From the IMG/VR virus record IMGVR_UViG_3300031539_000094, positions 1 through 43,323 of that record: DNA of 43,323 nucleotides, one strand, 5' to 3'. Position 1 is the first letter of the stretch. Every line of letters begins with the position of its first letter. The position numbers and the translations under genes are program-made. This stretch comes from a virus. Below the pieces are notes generated by a model. The model was given only the letters and a program-made list of their open reading frames with translations, searched no databases and had not been told where the DNA came from. Positions 16,378 to 24,198 of the stretch are shown piece after piece.

Positions 16378-18012
16378 TTATTGCCTCGTTCCCGCCATGA
16401 GTTCCGCCGCCGGACTGCCCGGCTGTGGGGCCTGGCTGAGTCCTTTGTTCGCTTTCCCGGCGCTTTCCGCCGCCATCATCGCCTGTTGCGCCTGCATCTG
16501 TTCCTGCCGCGCTTGGCGTTTGGCCGCGACCTCATCCTCGGTCGCCACGTCGTCAATGTTCACGCCGCCCGTCTCGGCCAAGCGCCGGATACCCCGGTCC
16601 ACGTTGACGAGATCGGCGGCGTCGGGGAACAGGGGGACCATCGCACCGACCGTACTGACCCAATTCACATAACCTTTGGCCTGCTGGTTGCGCAGGGCCA
16701 GGCCGAGTTCGCCCAGGTACTCGATGTTGAACATGCCTTGAAGTTCGTCCGGCGGATAAGGTATCCGGCCGTTCTGAATCAAGAGCCACACCGACCGCTC
16801 GATAACCGGCGTCAGAAGTTCGCTCTCGATGCGCGACACGGGCAGAGCAAGACGCCGCAAGCCTTCTCGCAACCGTTCGACCACTTCGACTGTCGTCATG
16901 CGCTGTGTCAGGTCGCTCAGGGCTGAGAAGATGTCGCGGTAAAACGCCTTGTGGATAATCTCCTGTTGCCGGTCGAGCATCTTTTCGGCAAACGGGAAGT
17001 TGCCGAGCAACGCCTGGTCGAGCGCCTTGATCTCGCCATCCTGCCCGATATAGTTCAAGGCCCCCGGCGTCACATTGACCACGCCCTCGAACGTGCCCTT
17101 GACCGTCCTGGGCGGGTTGACCCACTTGTTGCCGCACTCAATCAGGTCGCGCATCATCACCTGGAGAACCTTGACGGCGGATAGGATTTCCGTACCCTGT
17201 CCGCGCCCATACTTCTCGGATGAACTTTTCATCCAGCGAGCGACGGCGAACGGGAACCGCTCGAAGCCGCCTTCACTGACAATCGCCTTCCCCTGCACGT
17301 CCACGAAACACGATTGCCATTGCATGTTCTTCGCGTCAGTCAACCGTGGATTCCGCTCATTGCGCGGTCCGATGAACTGGATGAACTCAAACGTCTTGGA
17401 TGAGGATTCTGGTTTGTCGGCGGCCTCTTGAATCTTCTTCGATACGTTCTCGTAGCCAAACTCCTGAATCGCCTGTTTCGCCGAGAAGGTGAACGTGATG
17501 TAAATCGTGTCTACGTTCCCGTGGTTGTCCTCGCCGATCTGGTACGACGAAATGGGATAGTCCTTGTAGTTCAACCCGCCACTTGCGGAGTCCCATTCCG
17601 TGTAGAGGTTGCACGTTCCGAACACCACCAGGCCCCGCAACGACTCGTTCCACTGGAGCATGAAGTTCGACTCGAACATTTCCTCGTGGCAAATCTCCGT
17701 CGCCTGTGAGAGATAACGTCGAATCGCATCATCCGATTCCACTTGCCGATTCTTCCCCTTCAGGCCGAAGAACTCCTGGCCCGTGGGGATGAGGGCCGAG
17801 GACATGCCGGAGGCCATCTCCTGCGAATCGAGTATGGCCGTGGGGTCGTACACCTTCTGCGACTTGTCTTCTCCCGCCATCGGCATACTCGTAATACGGT
17901 TCTCGCGCGGAAAGATGAGGTCGGCCGTTTCCTGCCAGAGCGTTCGGAAAGTAGATTGCTCAGACAATTCCTTGTCACGCATTTTTACAATGTCGGAAGC
18001 CGTGTAGGCCAT
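16378..18012 (-). CDS. Portal protein (T7-type head-tail connector)
   Basis: 544 residues from ATG 18012 (MAYTASDIV), which has AAGGA with a 7-nt spacer; an 18-residue upstream extension in the same frame lacks a ribosome site. The family pattern is clear: an N-terminal helix with REN(R) (LIFPRENRITSMP), VYDPTAILDSQEMASGMSSALIPTG, long wing and stem segments, and a Gln/Ala-rich C-terminus (RQARQEQMQAQQAMMAA). It forms the dodecameric DNA gate that docks TerL. Preceded by strong hairpins after terL. Confidence 0.88.
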   Translation of the reverse strand: MAYTASDIVKMRDKELSEQSTFRTLWQETADLIFPRENRITSMPMAGEDKSQKVYDPTAILDSQEMASGMSSALIPTGQEFFGLKGKNRQVESDDAIRRYLSQATEICHEEMFESNFMLQWNESLRGLVVFGTCNLYTEWDSASGGLNYKDYPISSYQIGEDNHGNVDTIYITFTFSAKQAIQEFGYENVSKKIQEAADKPESSSKTFEFIQFIGPRNERNPRLTDAKNMQWQSCFVDVQGKAIVSEGGFERFPFAVARWMKSSSEKYGRGQGTEILSAVKVLQVMMRDLIECGNKWVNPPRTVKGTFEGVVNVTPGALNYIGQDGEIKALDQALLGNFPFAEKMLDRQQEIIHKAFYRDIFSALSDLTQRMTTVEVVERLREGLRRLALPVSRIESELLTPVIERSVWLLIQNGRIPYPPDELQGMFNIEYLGELGLALRNQQAKGYVNWVSTVGAMVPLFPDAADLVNVDRGIRRLAETGGVNIDDVATEDEVAAKRQARQEQMQAQQAMMAAESAGKANKGLSQAPQPGSPAAELMAGTRQ

Positions 18013-18029
18013 GTCGTTGTCCTTGGGGC

Positions 18030-18083
18030 AACAAGAAGCGGCAGCATGAGTGGTATGGGCACCCATACTGCCGCTTCGTTGTT
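18030..18083 (-). promoter_or_regulatory. Long hairpin just upstream of the portal gene
   Basis: The minus transcript forms a 15-bp stem with one bulged C (arms 18083-18068 and 18044-18030). The loop itself contains the near-palindrome TATGGG-TG-CCCATA. It ends 18 nt before the portal start and would sit next to its AAGGA site. It may be an RNA-processing or translational control element. Confidence 0.55.
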
Positions 18084-18089
18084 CTTGCG

Positions 18090-18120
18090 TCGTCCTTCTA
18101 GGTGGCCGCCTGAAGGACGA
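18090..18120 (-). promoter_or_regulatory. Hairpin immediately after terL
   Basis: TCGTCCTTC (18120-18112) pairs with GAAGGACGA (18098-18090), extended by AGG/CCT, to give a 12-bp hairpin with an A bulge starting ~10 nt after the terL stop. No U-tract follows; it may act with 18030-18083 to set the terL:portal expression ratio. Confidence 0.5.
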
Positions 18121-18129
18121 ACCCGGTTT

Positions 18130-19800
18130 TTAGATTCTCCGGTACTCGCAAATCGCCTGGCGCGGACGTTGAACCGACCCGTAAGGCGACACCACCTGAA
18201 GCCCCTGCGCCGCCAGATAAAAGTAATTCAGCGCATGACGGTAATGGTCGTCTTCTGGCCCGATGTACCGATACACCTGCGCTCCCGTTTTCTTGTTCGT
18301 CTCTAGTATTTTCGCCATACTCGCCACATGCTTTGCATATAATTCCACTTCCGGGCATCGGCGCGGAATCCTGAGCGCTCCTTCCGCCACCAGCCGATGC
18401 GTCGCGTCACAGATACCCGTTCGGTAGACTTTCACCACGCCCGTTTCGTCGTTGACGACGTTTTCAATCAAGGCGTTCTCGGTGTATTCGCACAAGAGGA
18501 TGCGGTACGGCTCAGACGCCCTGAACTTTCTGGCATCGTGTTCATAGGGCCGGATGTCCACTACAGCGCTTCGAACGTTGAACGCGCGGGACAGGTCATG
18601 TACCGCCGCCCATGCCGAGTTCATCGTCACCTGATTGGCGGCACAGGGAATCCGGGCCATCCGCAAAATCTCGTACCTGTCCTTGGCCGTCCTGGTCCCG
18701 ATAACGACGTGGAACTCGCGGCCGATGTCCACGCCCATCGCACACGGACCGCCGTGGTACGTCGGCATGGCTTCGGACCCGCAGCACTCGAATACCTGGC
18801 CTTGCGACAACCGGGCCTCTTTGGGGGTATGAGGCAGGCCAAGGCGCAAGTGATAGGTGTCCGAGAGATTCGGATTCTGCGGGTCGTTGAACTCTTTCAG
18901 GATGTCGGCGGGATCGTTGTAGGCACTCGACAACTGGCTCCAGTGATACCCGGCCATTTCCTTTACATCAGGTCTCTTGGCTACCCATTCTCCCGTGCCA
19001 GGCCCCGCATGGGTCGGGACCGGCTTCCCGCATTTCGGACACGCGATGTACCCGCGCCCGTCGTCGCCCAGGCGAATACAGTCAGGGAACCGCTCATCGG
19101 CCGAGAACCGTTCACCGCAAGAACACCGGCGGAACCAATACCGCTGGTCAGATTGCTGGAACAGTTTGTCTATCCCGATCCCCTCGGCCGTGGGATTCGA
19201 GATATAGGCTTCCTCCTGAATCGCCGAGGACCGCGACCGGCCAAGACCCTTGGCAATGGCGTCCTCGTCCATCAGGTCTAATTCATCGAACACCACGCGG
19301 TTGACCTGAATCCCCCGCAACTTCGAGGCTTCCTTGTCGGACGTTCCGCCCTCGATAATCTGCGTCAACCGCGCCCCGCGAAGAAACAGGTTGGCGTCGC
19401 CCACCTTCTTCAGGCTCGTGGTATCCGTTCCCTTGCCACCCGACTTCACGAACTTCCCGATACTGACGGGATTGGCCGCAATCAAGGGACCGAACCTCGA
19501 CTTGGAATACTCGCCCACGTCGTCCGTCGTCGGAAAGAGGTAGAGGACGCCAAGAGGATACCGCCCGTAAATCATCCCGTGCAACGCCCGCAGAATCTCC
19601 AACTCCGAAAACCCGCCGCCCGTGGCCTTCATGTAACAGACCCGACGATGCCGCGAAGTCATGGGTTCCAACTGGTAGGCGTGGTGCGGATAAAGTTCGA
19701 ACGTGCCGCTCTGAAGGCGTATCTGGTTAAGACACGCCCAGAACGCGGCATCGTAGGTCGCCACGGTTGCCGGTTTCACCTGTTCAGGCGTCAGGGGCAT
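18130..19800 (-). CDS. Terminase large subunit
   Basis: 556 residues from ATG 19800. The ATPase half shows a variant phosphate loop region (CYMKATGGGFSE) and Walker B in NRVVFDELDLMD (D-E). A zinc-ribbon (C-S-C-G ... C-P-K-C-G, ~225-260) sits between the domains, as in GpA-like terminases. The nuclease half has acidic clusters GVDIGREF, VVDIRPYEHD and PEDDHYRHALNY. It powers DNA packaging at the portal. The start overlaps the end of the preceding gene by 10 nt, and its first 20 nt are repeated at 20679-20698 (see findings). Confidence 0.88.
   Translation of the reverse strand: MPLTPEQVKPATVATYDAAFWACLNQIRLQSGTFELYPHHAYQLEPMTSRHRRVCYMKATGGGFSELEILRALHGMIYGRYPLGVLYLFPTTDDVGEYSKSRFGPLIAANPVSIGKFVKSGGKGTDTTSLKKVGDANLFLRGARLTQIIEGGTSDKEASKLRGIQVNRVVFDELDLMDEDAIAKGLGRSRSSAIQEEAYISNPTAEGIGIDKLFQQSDQRYWFRRCSCGERFSADERFPDCIRLGDDGRGYIACPKCGKPVPTHAGPGTGEWVAKRPDVKEMAGYHWSQLSSAYNDPADILKEFNDPQNPNLSDTYHLRLGLPHTPKEARLSQGQVFECCGSEAMPTYHGGPCAMGVDIGREFHVVIGTRTAKDRYEILRMARIPCAANQVTMNSAWAAVHDLSRAFNVRSAVVDIRPYEHDARKFRASEPYRILLCEYTENALIENVVNDETGVVKVYRTGICDATHRLVAEGALRIPRRCPEVELYAKHVASMAKILETNKKTGAQVYRYIGPEDDHYRHALNYFYLAAQGLQVVSPYGSVQRPRQAICEYRRI
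19781..19800 (-). repeat. 20-nt direct repeat, copy at the true terL start
   Basis: The plus strand reads tgttcaggcgtcaggggcat; the other copy at 20679-20698 differs at one base. The two copies bracket the 290-residue gene 19791-20663. Confidence 0.8.
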
Positions 19801-20663
19801 ACTGTCGCCACTTCCTTTGCAACCTTCACGGCATAATCCTTGACCACGGTTCCGTATTCCTCCGTCCCACGAACGTGAGGATGCCACCAGTACCGTCCTA
19901 TGTGCCGGCCCAGTAACGGAGCATCGGGAGTGTATTCCTTGAAGTGACCGCGAACCGAATGAAGCGGCAGCATCCTTGATTCACTTGTGAGGTCCGAAAG
20001 CCGCACCGTTCCGCGCCTCGGAACTTTGACGGTCAGCACTTTGTAGGTGATGCGATTCCGCTTCCCGCCGAACCGGTAGTTCATTTCCTTGACGGAGCGC
20101 CGGTCGTGTTCCACGTCCTCCGTACCGACGTTCTTGCAACCGAGCATGGCAAGGGCATAAACCACTACCAACATGTTGGTCGCAACCAGAGTATCGTATT
20201 CCTCCCCACGACCATGAGATGTTTGCCGCGTTTTTTTTAAGAGGTCGCCAAAAGTGAAATCTTCACGCTCTATATCCCAGCCGACCACATGGACTAGCGC
20301 GGGTTTTGTTATATTAGAAGACACAAAAAGATACCAGGTCATCTTCGTCGAGGTTCCTCTTGTATCTTCCAAGCCAAGCACGCCACCCTTCACACCAGAT
20401 TCTGAAAGCCCACCCAGGCTGTCGGCCCACTCAAACCAGGTTTTTGTATACGGCAATCTAGGAATTGGAAGTTCCGCAACCTCTTTCTCGCCCAAAGCCT
20501 TGTTGTTGAGCATCCTTTCCACGGGCGATAGATTAAAAGATGTCGTCTTGGACAACGCGTCTCTTATTGCTGCGTGAACCAATCGTGGTTCTTTCCCACC
20601 ACACGCCGCGATGTTAAGGTTAAAGCCGTGATAGGCTATCCGCTCTATCAGCATTTGGCTCAT
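19791..20663 (-). CDS. Conserved-type phage protein of unknown function inserted before terL
   Basis: 290 residues from ATG 20663 with GGAGG 7 nt upstream (TTG 20669 is an alternative). An alpha/beta protein whose C-terminal part has the motif HSVRGHFKEY...PLLGRHIGRYWW..HVRG, a signature I associate with phage hypothetical proteins of unknown role. No nuclease or membrane signature. It sits between the sigma gene and terL, flanked by 20-nt repeats, so it is likely an acquired cargo gene. It ends ...TVCP, with the stop inside terL. Confidence 0.6.
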   Translation of the reverse strand: MSQMLIERIAYHGFNLNIAACGGKEPRLVHAAIRDALSKTTSFNLSPVERMLNNKALGEKEVAELPIPRLPYTKTWFEWADSLGGLSESGVKGGVLGLEDTRGTSTKMTWYLFVSSNITKPALVHVVGWDIEREDFTFGDLLKKTRQTSHGRGEEYDTLVATNMLVVVYALAMLGCKNVGTEDVEHDRRSVKEMNYRFGGKRNRITYKVLTVKVPRRGTVRLSDLTSESRMLPLHSVRGHFKEYTPDAPLLGRHIGRYWWHPHVRGTEEYGTVVKDYAVKVAKEVATVCP

Positions 20664-20698
20664 CGGCAAACCTCCGCATGTTCAGGAGTCAGGGGCAT
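20660..20698 (-). pseudogene. Vestigial terL start turned into a 12-codon coupling peptide
   Basis: The minus strand reads ATG, then codons for MPLTPEHAEVCR and TGA. The first six residues are the true terL N-terminus MPLTPE. It carries the GGAGG site for gene 19791-20663 and ends on it as ATGA. Confidence 0.6.
20679..20698 (-). repeat. 20-nt direct repeat, upstream copy
   Basis: 19 of 20 bases match 19781-19800; it overlaps the 3' end of the sigma-factor gene (...ARCP-stop) and the vestigial peptide. Confidence 0.8.
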
Positions 20699-21390
20699 CG
20701 CGCCTCCATCCGTTCCCGTATCCGACCCTTGGCCCGTTCGATTACCTGAAACACCCGCGTCGTGCTGATCCCCACTGTTGCCCCAACTTGCTTCAACGTC
20801 AACCCCTGCTGAAAATGGAGCGACAGAATCAACCGAGTCCGATCTGGAGGCCCCTTCACCAACCTCTCCCATTCATCCTGGTCATCCAACCCCGGCGTCT
20901 CCCCCAAACACGAAACCCCATATGGCTCGTTCCTCGCATCCCCGTCCCGACAATCCGTGAACCGCCGACATCCCGCCAACCGACCCGCCATCATTGCCCT
21001 CCGGCTCTCGTCCCCACACTCCGCTTTGTTCGCCCACATCCGACCCTGCCGCCCCATCACGTCCTGGCCCCGAAGTTCGTTCATCATCCGACACCACATC
21101 TTCCGATAAGCCCACGTCTTAAACTTCGCCCCATGCCCGTCTTCCCACGTCTCAATCGCCGCCAACAACCCCTCCGCCGCCATCTGCGCCATGTCACCCG
21201 CCGTCACGTCAAAACTGTGATTCATCCGCCGACGCACCTGGCCCGCCAACCCCACCGCCAGCGGATAGTAGTGCTCCCACAGCCGATTCCGGTCCTCCAA
21301 CCCCCGGCCCCGACGATACCGGCCCCATAGCCGCTCAACCTCGGCCTCGCCCATCCCGTTCAACGGAACACTAATCTCGGCGATGTTCAT
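20689..21390 (-). CDS. FliA-type sigma-70 family sigma factor
   Basis: 233 residues from ATG 21390, coupled to the preceding gene by ATGA. Region 2 is clear at ~18-105: VERLWGRYRRGRG, HYYPLAVGLAGQV, DMAQMAAEGLLAAIETWEDG, KFKTWAYRKMWCRMMNELRG (the region 2.2-2.4 helices that bind core and melt the -10). Region 4 at ~185-230 (LILSLHFQQGLTLKQVGATV, TRVFQVIERAKGRIRERM) is a -35-binding helix-turn-helix. Region 3 is short and divergent. The sigma-28/FliA subtype is inferred from the WxxY-R start and motif spacing. Lying upstream of terL, it likely directs host RNA polymerase to phage promoters. Confidence 0.8.
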   Translation of the reverse strand: MNIAEISVPLNGMGEAEVERLWGRYRRGRGLEDRNRLWEHYYPLAVGLAGQVRRRMNHSFDVTAGDMAQMAAEGLLAAIETWEDGHGAKFKTWAYRKMWCRMMNELRGQDVMGRQGRMWANKAECGDESRRAMMAGRLAGCRRFTDCRDGDARNEPYGVSCLGETPGLDDQDEWERLVKGPPDRTRLILSLHFQQGLTLKQVGATVGISTTRVFQVIERAKGRIRERMEARCP

Positions 21391-21653
21391 CTGTTTGGAT
21401 TGGCCCAAAACCAATCACCGGGCTTGCCACCAGCGACCCTCTGCGCGAACCCATTGATCTCGATTCCGGCCATCCTTGTCACCACCCGCTCACCGCCACA
21501 ACACGGACACCGCTCCACGTCCGGCATCGAAAGTGCCTTATACGCGGCCTCGTCCAGCGTCACAGCCAAAACCGCGCCCCCGGCTTCCTCCGCCAACTGA
21601 CGCAAATCCAAAAGCACATTCACAAACTTTACGTGCTGCCTGTTCGACACCAT
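21387..21653 (-). CDS. Small zinc-ribbon-like protein opening the sigma-terL operon
   Basis: 88 residues; AAGGAG with a 7-nt spacer before ATG 21653. A helical first half (VNVLLDLRQLAEEAGGAV) is followed by RCPCCGGERVV, a single CxCC knuckle. It is the first gene after the terminator at 21791-21820 and overlaps the sigma gene by ATGA. It could be a transcription-associated or regulatory partner of the sigma factor (inference). Confidence 0.6.
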   Translation of the reverse strand: MVSNRQHVKFVNVLLDLRQLAEEAGGAVLAVTLDEAAYKALSMPDVERCPCCGGERVVTRMAGIEINGFAQRVAGGKPGDWFWANPNR

Positions 21654-21786
21654 GTGATTCTCCTTGTCTCGGCAATCTCCATCTCACGAAGCCTCCGCAA
21701 TCTTGATGGTCGCGTGACGGGTAAGGTAGGCGCGGATTTTGTCCACAGAATCCGGTCTTGTTTCTACCCAACCCACCGACCCAACG

Positions 21787-21820
21787 AAAAGGGCAACCTC
21801 CCTCGCGCGAGAGGTTGCCC
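21787..21820 (-). terminator. Rho-independent terminator for the TerS-HNH-membrane protein operon
   Basis: A perfect 10-bp stem GGGCAACCTC/GAGGTTGCCC (21791-21800 with 21811-21820) around a 10-nt loop containing TCGCGCGA, followed on the minus strand by TTTTCGTT. It lies after gene 21910-22134 and before gene 21387-21653. I found no clear promoter in the ~130 nt between it and 21653. Confidence 0.85.
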
Positions 21821-21909
21821 TGAATCTTCTGATTCGCGCCCGGCCCGTCAGCCCGACGCTATCGTTGGATTTTACTCAAACCCCGTCCACTCAAGGGCCG
21901 GGGAGTGTC

Positions 21910-22134
21910 TCACTTCCAGAAATGTAATACCACCGCACAGGCCAACAGCACGATCCCGACGACGATAGTCCCAACCATGCACCCCCTGGCGGCTTTATAC
22001 CAACGGCACGCCGACGTGCATGACCCCACCGCCTCGCACGCTGCCTGCCGAGCATCGGCCGCGTGCCCCGCTGCCGCCCATGCCAACTCCTGAATGTCCG
22101 CCATCGTCGCCTTCGAGTCTATTCGCTTTGCCAT
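21910..22134 (-). CDS. Small membrane protein with Ala/Cys-rich cytoplasmic helix
   Basis: 74 residues from ATG 22134, AGGAGG with a 7-nt spacer; GTG 22137 is an alternative. Residues 1-50 form an Ala-rich helix with four Cys (DARQAACEAVGSCTSACRWY). Residues ~53-72 are one membrane span (MVGTIVVGIVLLACAVVLHF). It is followed by a terminator. It could be a lysis- or exclusion-type protein; I cannot assign it. Confidence 0.6.
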   Translation of the reverse strand: MAKRIDSKATMADIQELAWAAAGHAADARQAACEAVGSCTSACRWYKAARGCMVGTIVVGIVLLACAVVLHFWK

Positions 22135-22235
22135 CACCTACCTCCTATCTTATAGACCAAGTTCAATAACACTACCAAAATCAGAAATATGCCGGAGCAA
22201 CAGGATACGTACAAGGCCCCGGCCCCTTTGGGGGT

Positions 22236-22607
22236 TTAGGCTCCCTTGGAATTAAACAGGGGCAGCCTGTCATGCCCAGCGCCCGCCTCTCCCTCAACCC
22301 CGACCTGTTCAACGCGCAACTCGCCAACATGAATCAGACGATGACAGTTAGGACACACGGCCATTGTGTTTCCTGACTCGTACTGTCCCCCATTACATCC
22401 GAACACTATACGATGCACGTCACATGGCCCCGCCCACCCGCATAGAGCACACTTGTTTGACTCTAGGCCCTTGTTCTTCCTTTGTCGGTGCATACCGCAT
22501 TCTCTGCGATAGAACACTCGGCCCTTATAGCGCCCCTTCTTTTCTTGCAGCCTTGTGCATCCGGGAACCACGCACGTTCCGCGAATGTAACACGACCCAC
22601 TACCCAT
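22236..22607 (-). CDS. HNH endonuclease of the terminase-associated kind
   Basis: 123 residues; ATG 22607 overlaps the TerS stop by 8 nt, with GAGGG upstream. It has N-terminal Cys pairs (C-V-V-P-G-C ... C-G-M-H), then the HNH core CALCGWAGPCDVHRI...N...AVCPNCHRLIH, with Cys ligands flanking the catalytic His-Asn-His. HNH proteins encoded beside terminase genes (HK97 gp74 is the model) assist DNA cutting during packaging. Position next to TerS favours that role over homing, although its partner terL is 2.4 kb away. Confidence 0.75.
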   Translation of the reverse strand: MGSGSCYIRGTCVVPGCTRLQEKKGRYKGRVFYRRECGMHRQRKNKGLESNKCALCGWAGPCDVHRIVFGCNGGQYESGNTMAVCPNCHRLIHVGELRVEQVGVEGEAGAGHDRLPLFNSKGA

Positions 22608-23532
22608 TGTGTGTGCCCTCGTCTGAATCGCTCGACCCTTGATCCTGCGCTACTGGCGGGGGTGCTTGCGCAACAGACTGCTCATTATCGGACCTTGCCG
22701 CCTCTGCTGCTGCCCTGGAGGCCCTGGCCTTGTCGAGCCGCTCTTGCTTGTGCAGTTCGCGCATCCGCTCGTTGTGCCGCCGCCTAAGTTGCCCTTTGCT
22801 GCACCCGCGCTTACGCCTGGCCTTGTGATCGTCTCCAATAGGCTCTACGGCTTGCGCTTGCTCGGCTTGGACCTGGACATCGAGGGCGGGCGTCGGCGCT
22901 CCTGCGCAATCCTGGCGCGTCTCTTGCGGCTGCTCAAGGCTAACATCGCCCATATCCGGCCCTACAACCGGCGCAGCCAGCATCGCTACCGGCTCGTGCT
23001 CTACGTCTATCACGGCCCCCAGCCCCGCCGCCCCCGCTTGCTCAAGTCTCACACGAGCCAGTGCATGATACTCCGCCTCTAACCGCGCGTCGTATTCCAC
23101 CTTCACACGAACATCAACGTGCAACGACTCATCGTACGCACCGCACGTCTTGCCCAAGTCCTCAAGATTTCGCGTCGCATTCGTCAAGTCCTCAGCCAAC
23201 AGCGCCTTCGCAATCAACGTCTCGTGCCCGGCCTGGACCTTAGCCACAGTGACAAGTCCATCAAACTCCAACTTCGCCGCGAATTGCTTTTCAAGGCGCT
23301 CGATCTCGGCGCGAACTACCTGTTGACTCACCAGCGCCGATGCCGTCTTAACCGCGCTTGTCTCTTTGTATCCTGCGGCTATGGCTGATCTTGTACCATT
23401 ATGATAAGTATCGGTTCCTGGCGTAGCGTAGGCTCTGATGAAGGCAGCGCGCCGTTGATTGGCTCGGTAGGTTGCGGGTTTATCTGCTGGCGGTTTTTGG
23501 ATAGTTGCTGCGCTGGAGTTGGCTGCTGTCAC
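22600..23532 (-). CDS. Terminase small subunit
   Basis: 310 residues, GTG 23532, coupled to an 11-codon upstream frame by GTGA. Residues ~25-80 form the DNA-binding helical domain of terminase small subunits (RRAAFIRAYATPG, NGTRSAIAAGYKETSAVKTA, VVRAEIERLEKQF). The C-terminal half is a long, low-complexity, charged tail ending in basic helices (KARRKRGCSKGQLRRRHNER). It selects the packaging site and regulates TerL. It is longer than usual (~150-200 aa), owing to the tail. It has its own promoter at 23608-23636. Confidence 0.8.
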   Translation of the reverse strand: MTAANSSAATIQKPPADKPATYRANQRRAAFIRAYATPGTDTYHNGTRSAIAAGYKETSAVKTASALVSQQVVRAEIERLEKQFAAKLEFDGLVTVAKVQAGHETLIAKALLAEDLTNATRNLEDLGKTCGAYDESLHVDVRVKVEYDARLEAEYHALARVRLEQAGAAGLGAVIDVEHEPVAMLAAPVVGPDMGDVSLEQPQETRQDCAGAPTPALDVQVQAEQAQAVEPIGDDHKARRKRGCSKGQLRRRHNERMRELHKQERLDKARASRAAAEAARSDNEQSVAQAPPPVAQDQGSSDSDEGTHNG

Positions 23533-23565
23533 TGCTTCGTTCCGTTTCTCAGTACCATCGTCACA
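23530..23565 (-). CDS. 11-codon leader frame coupled to the TerS gene
   Basis: The minus strand reads GGAGG, 6 nt, then GTG ACG ATG and on to CAG TGA; the TGA overlaps the GTG of TerS as GTGA. The GGAGG site lies in front of this leader, not in front of TerS, suggesting that TerS is translated by coupling. The peptide itself (MTMVLRNGTKQ) shows nothing recognisable. Confidence 0.45.
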
Positions 23566-23607
23566 AAGCGCCTCCGATTTTCAGTAGTCGTTAGAATTAT
23601 TTGTCAG

Positions 23608-23636
23608 ATTATGGGAACGGGCTTGTGCGGTGTCAA
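23608..23636 (-). promoter_or_regulatory. Sigma-70-type promoter for TerS
   Basis: On the minus strand TTGACA (23636-23631), 17 nt, CATAAT (23613-23608). It is divergent from and ~50 nt away from the plus-strand -10 at 23683-23688. Confidence 0.85.
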
Positions 23637-23682
23637 GTCTATTCCGTTCACGTTTGCGCTGGATTTTTCTAACCCTTGTGCC

Positions 23683-23688
23683 GATAAT
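23683..23688 (+). promoter_or_regulatory. -10 element (GTGCCGATAATA) for the plus-strand HNH gene
   Basis: GATAAT within GTGCCGATAATA; the identical 12-mer occurs at the replication promoter near 28850. GCCGATAA is also the sigma-28 -10 consensus, but no TAAAGTTT-type -35 is seen. The expected start (~23694) coincides with the first base of helix A1 of the leader pseudoknot. Confidence 0.6.
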
Positions 23689-23692
23689 ACCA

Positions 23693-23799
23693 GTGTCAAT
23701 GGAGTGCGTAGCGTGAACACAGAAGAGGAGCCGCAAGATCGCTCACGGGGAAGCCCCTGCCTAACGGCTGCGGATTCCATTGACACCGTGGGCGATCTT
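23693..23799 (+). promoter_or_regulatory. 5' leader pseudoknot L5 (HNH gene)
   Basis: A1 23693-23703 (GTGTCAATGGA) pairs perfectly with A2 23776-23786 (11 bp). B1 23735-23747 pairs with B2 23787-23799 (13 bp, one G-U). The order A1-B1-A2-B2 makes a pseudoknot with no gap between A2 and B2. A1 ends in the TGGAG ribosome site of the GTG start at 23713. AGCC/GGCT can pair inside the B1-A2 loop. Confidence 0.8.
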
Positions 23800-24180
23800 A
23801 CTGCCCCTCAAGAGTGGGTAGATTTTGTCGCTTGGCGAAACAAGAACCCCGAAAAGATCGCCACGGGGCTGCGAACGGGACTTTCTCGGCGGCCCACGCG
23901 CGAAGAAGCATATTGGGAGTGGAAGCGCAAGTACGATCTTGAATGGACGAGGGAACTACGAGACGAAATCCGCAAACGGGATGGCTGCGTTTGTCAGTTG
24001 TGCAGCAAGCCGCAGACCGAGTGTGCGCGCAAACTAGACGTTCATCATGTGAATTATAACAAGAAAAACAGTGAACCGCTAAACCTCATTTCTCTCTGCC
24101 GCAGTTGCCATATCACCGTCAACGCCCATCGCGCAAATTGGACAAAATATTTTTCGGAATTCCTATTGACAGGGGCCTGA
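23713..24180 (+). CDS. HNH homing-type endonuclease, plus strand
   Basis: 155 residues from GTG 23713 (TGGAG, 8-nt spacer). Residues 1-45 are encoded by the leader pseudoknot and show no conserved fold. The domain proper begins near EWVDFVAWRNKNPEKI and contains LRDEIRKRDGCVCQLC, then DVHHVNYNKKNSEPLNLISL and CRSCH: Cys knuckles plus His-His...Asn...His. It closely resembles the HNH domain of the recE-fused protein at 32583-34073. A free-standing homing nuclease opposite to its neighbours, between TerS and two small genes. The actual start could lie further downstream. Confidence 0.75.
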   Translation: MNTEEEPQDRSRGSPCLTAADSIDTVGDLTAPQEWVDFVAWRNKNPEKIATGLRTGLSRRPTREEAYWEWKRKYDLEWTRELRDEIRKRDGCVCQLCSKPQTECARKLDVHHVNYNKKNSEPLNLISLCRSCHITVNAHRANWTKYFSEFLLTGA

Positions 24181-24194
24181 TTGTGTCGTATGTT
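24166..24194 (+). promoter_or_regulatory. Sigma-70-type promoter for the 24213-24836 genes
   Basis: TTGACA at 24166-24171, 17-nt spacer, TATGTT at 24189-24194. It overlaps the 3' end of the HNH gene. The predicted transcript starts at about 24200, i.e. at helix A1 of leader L6. Confidence 0.85.
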
Positions 24195-24198
24195 ACGG

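Noticed and set aside
21538-21771. 77-codon minus-strand frame, and an alternative ~27-codon frame, between the terminator and 21653
   Set aside because: No ribosome site; the longer one overlaps the real 88-residue gene in another frame.
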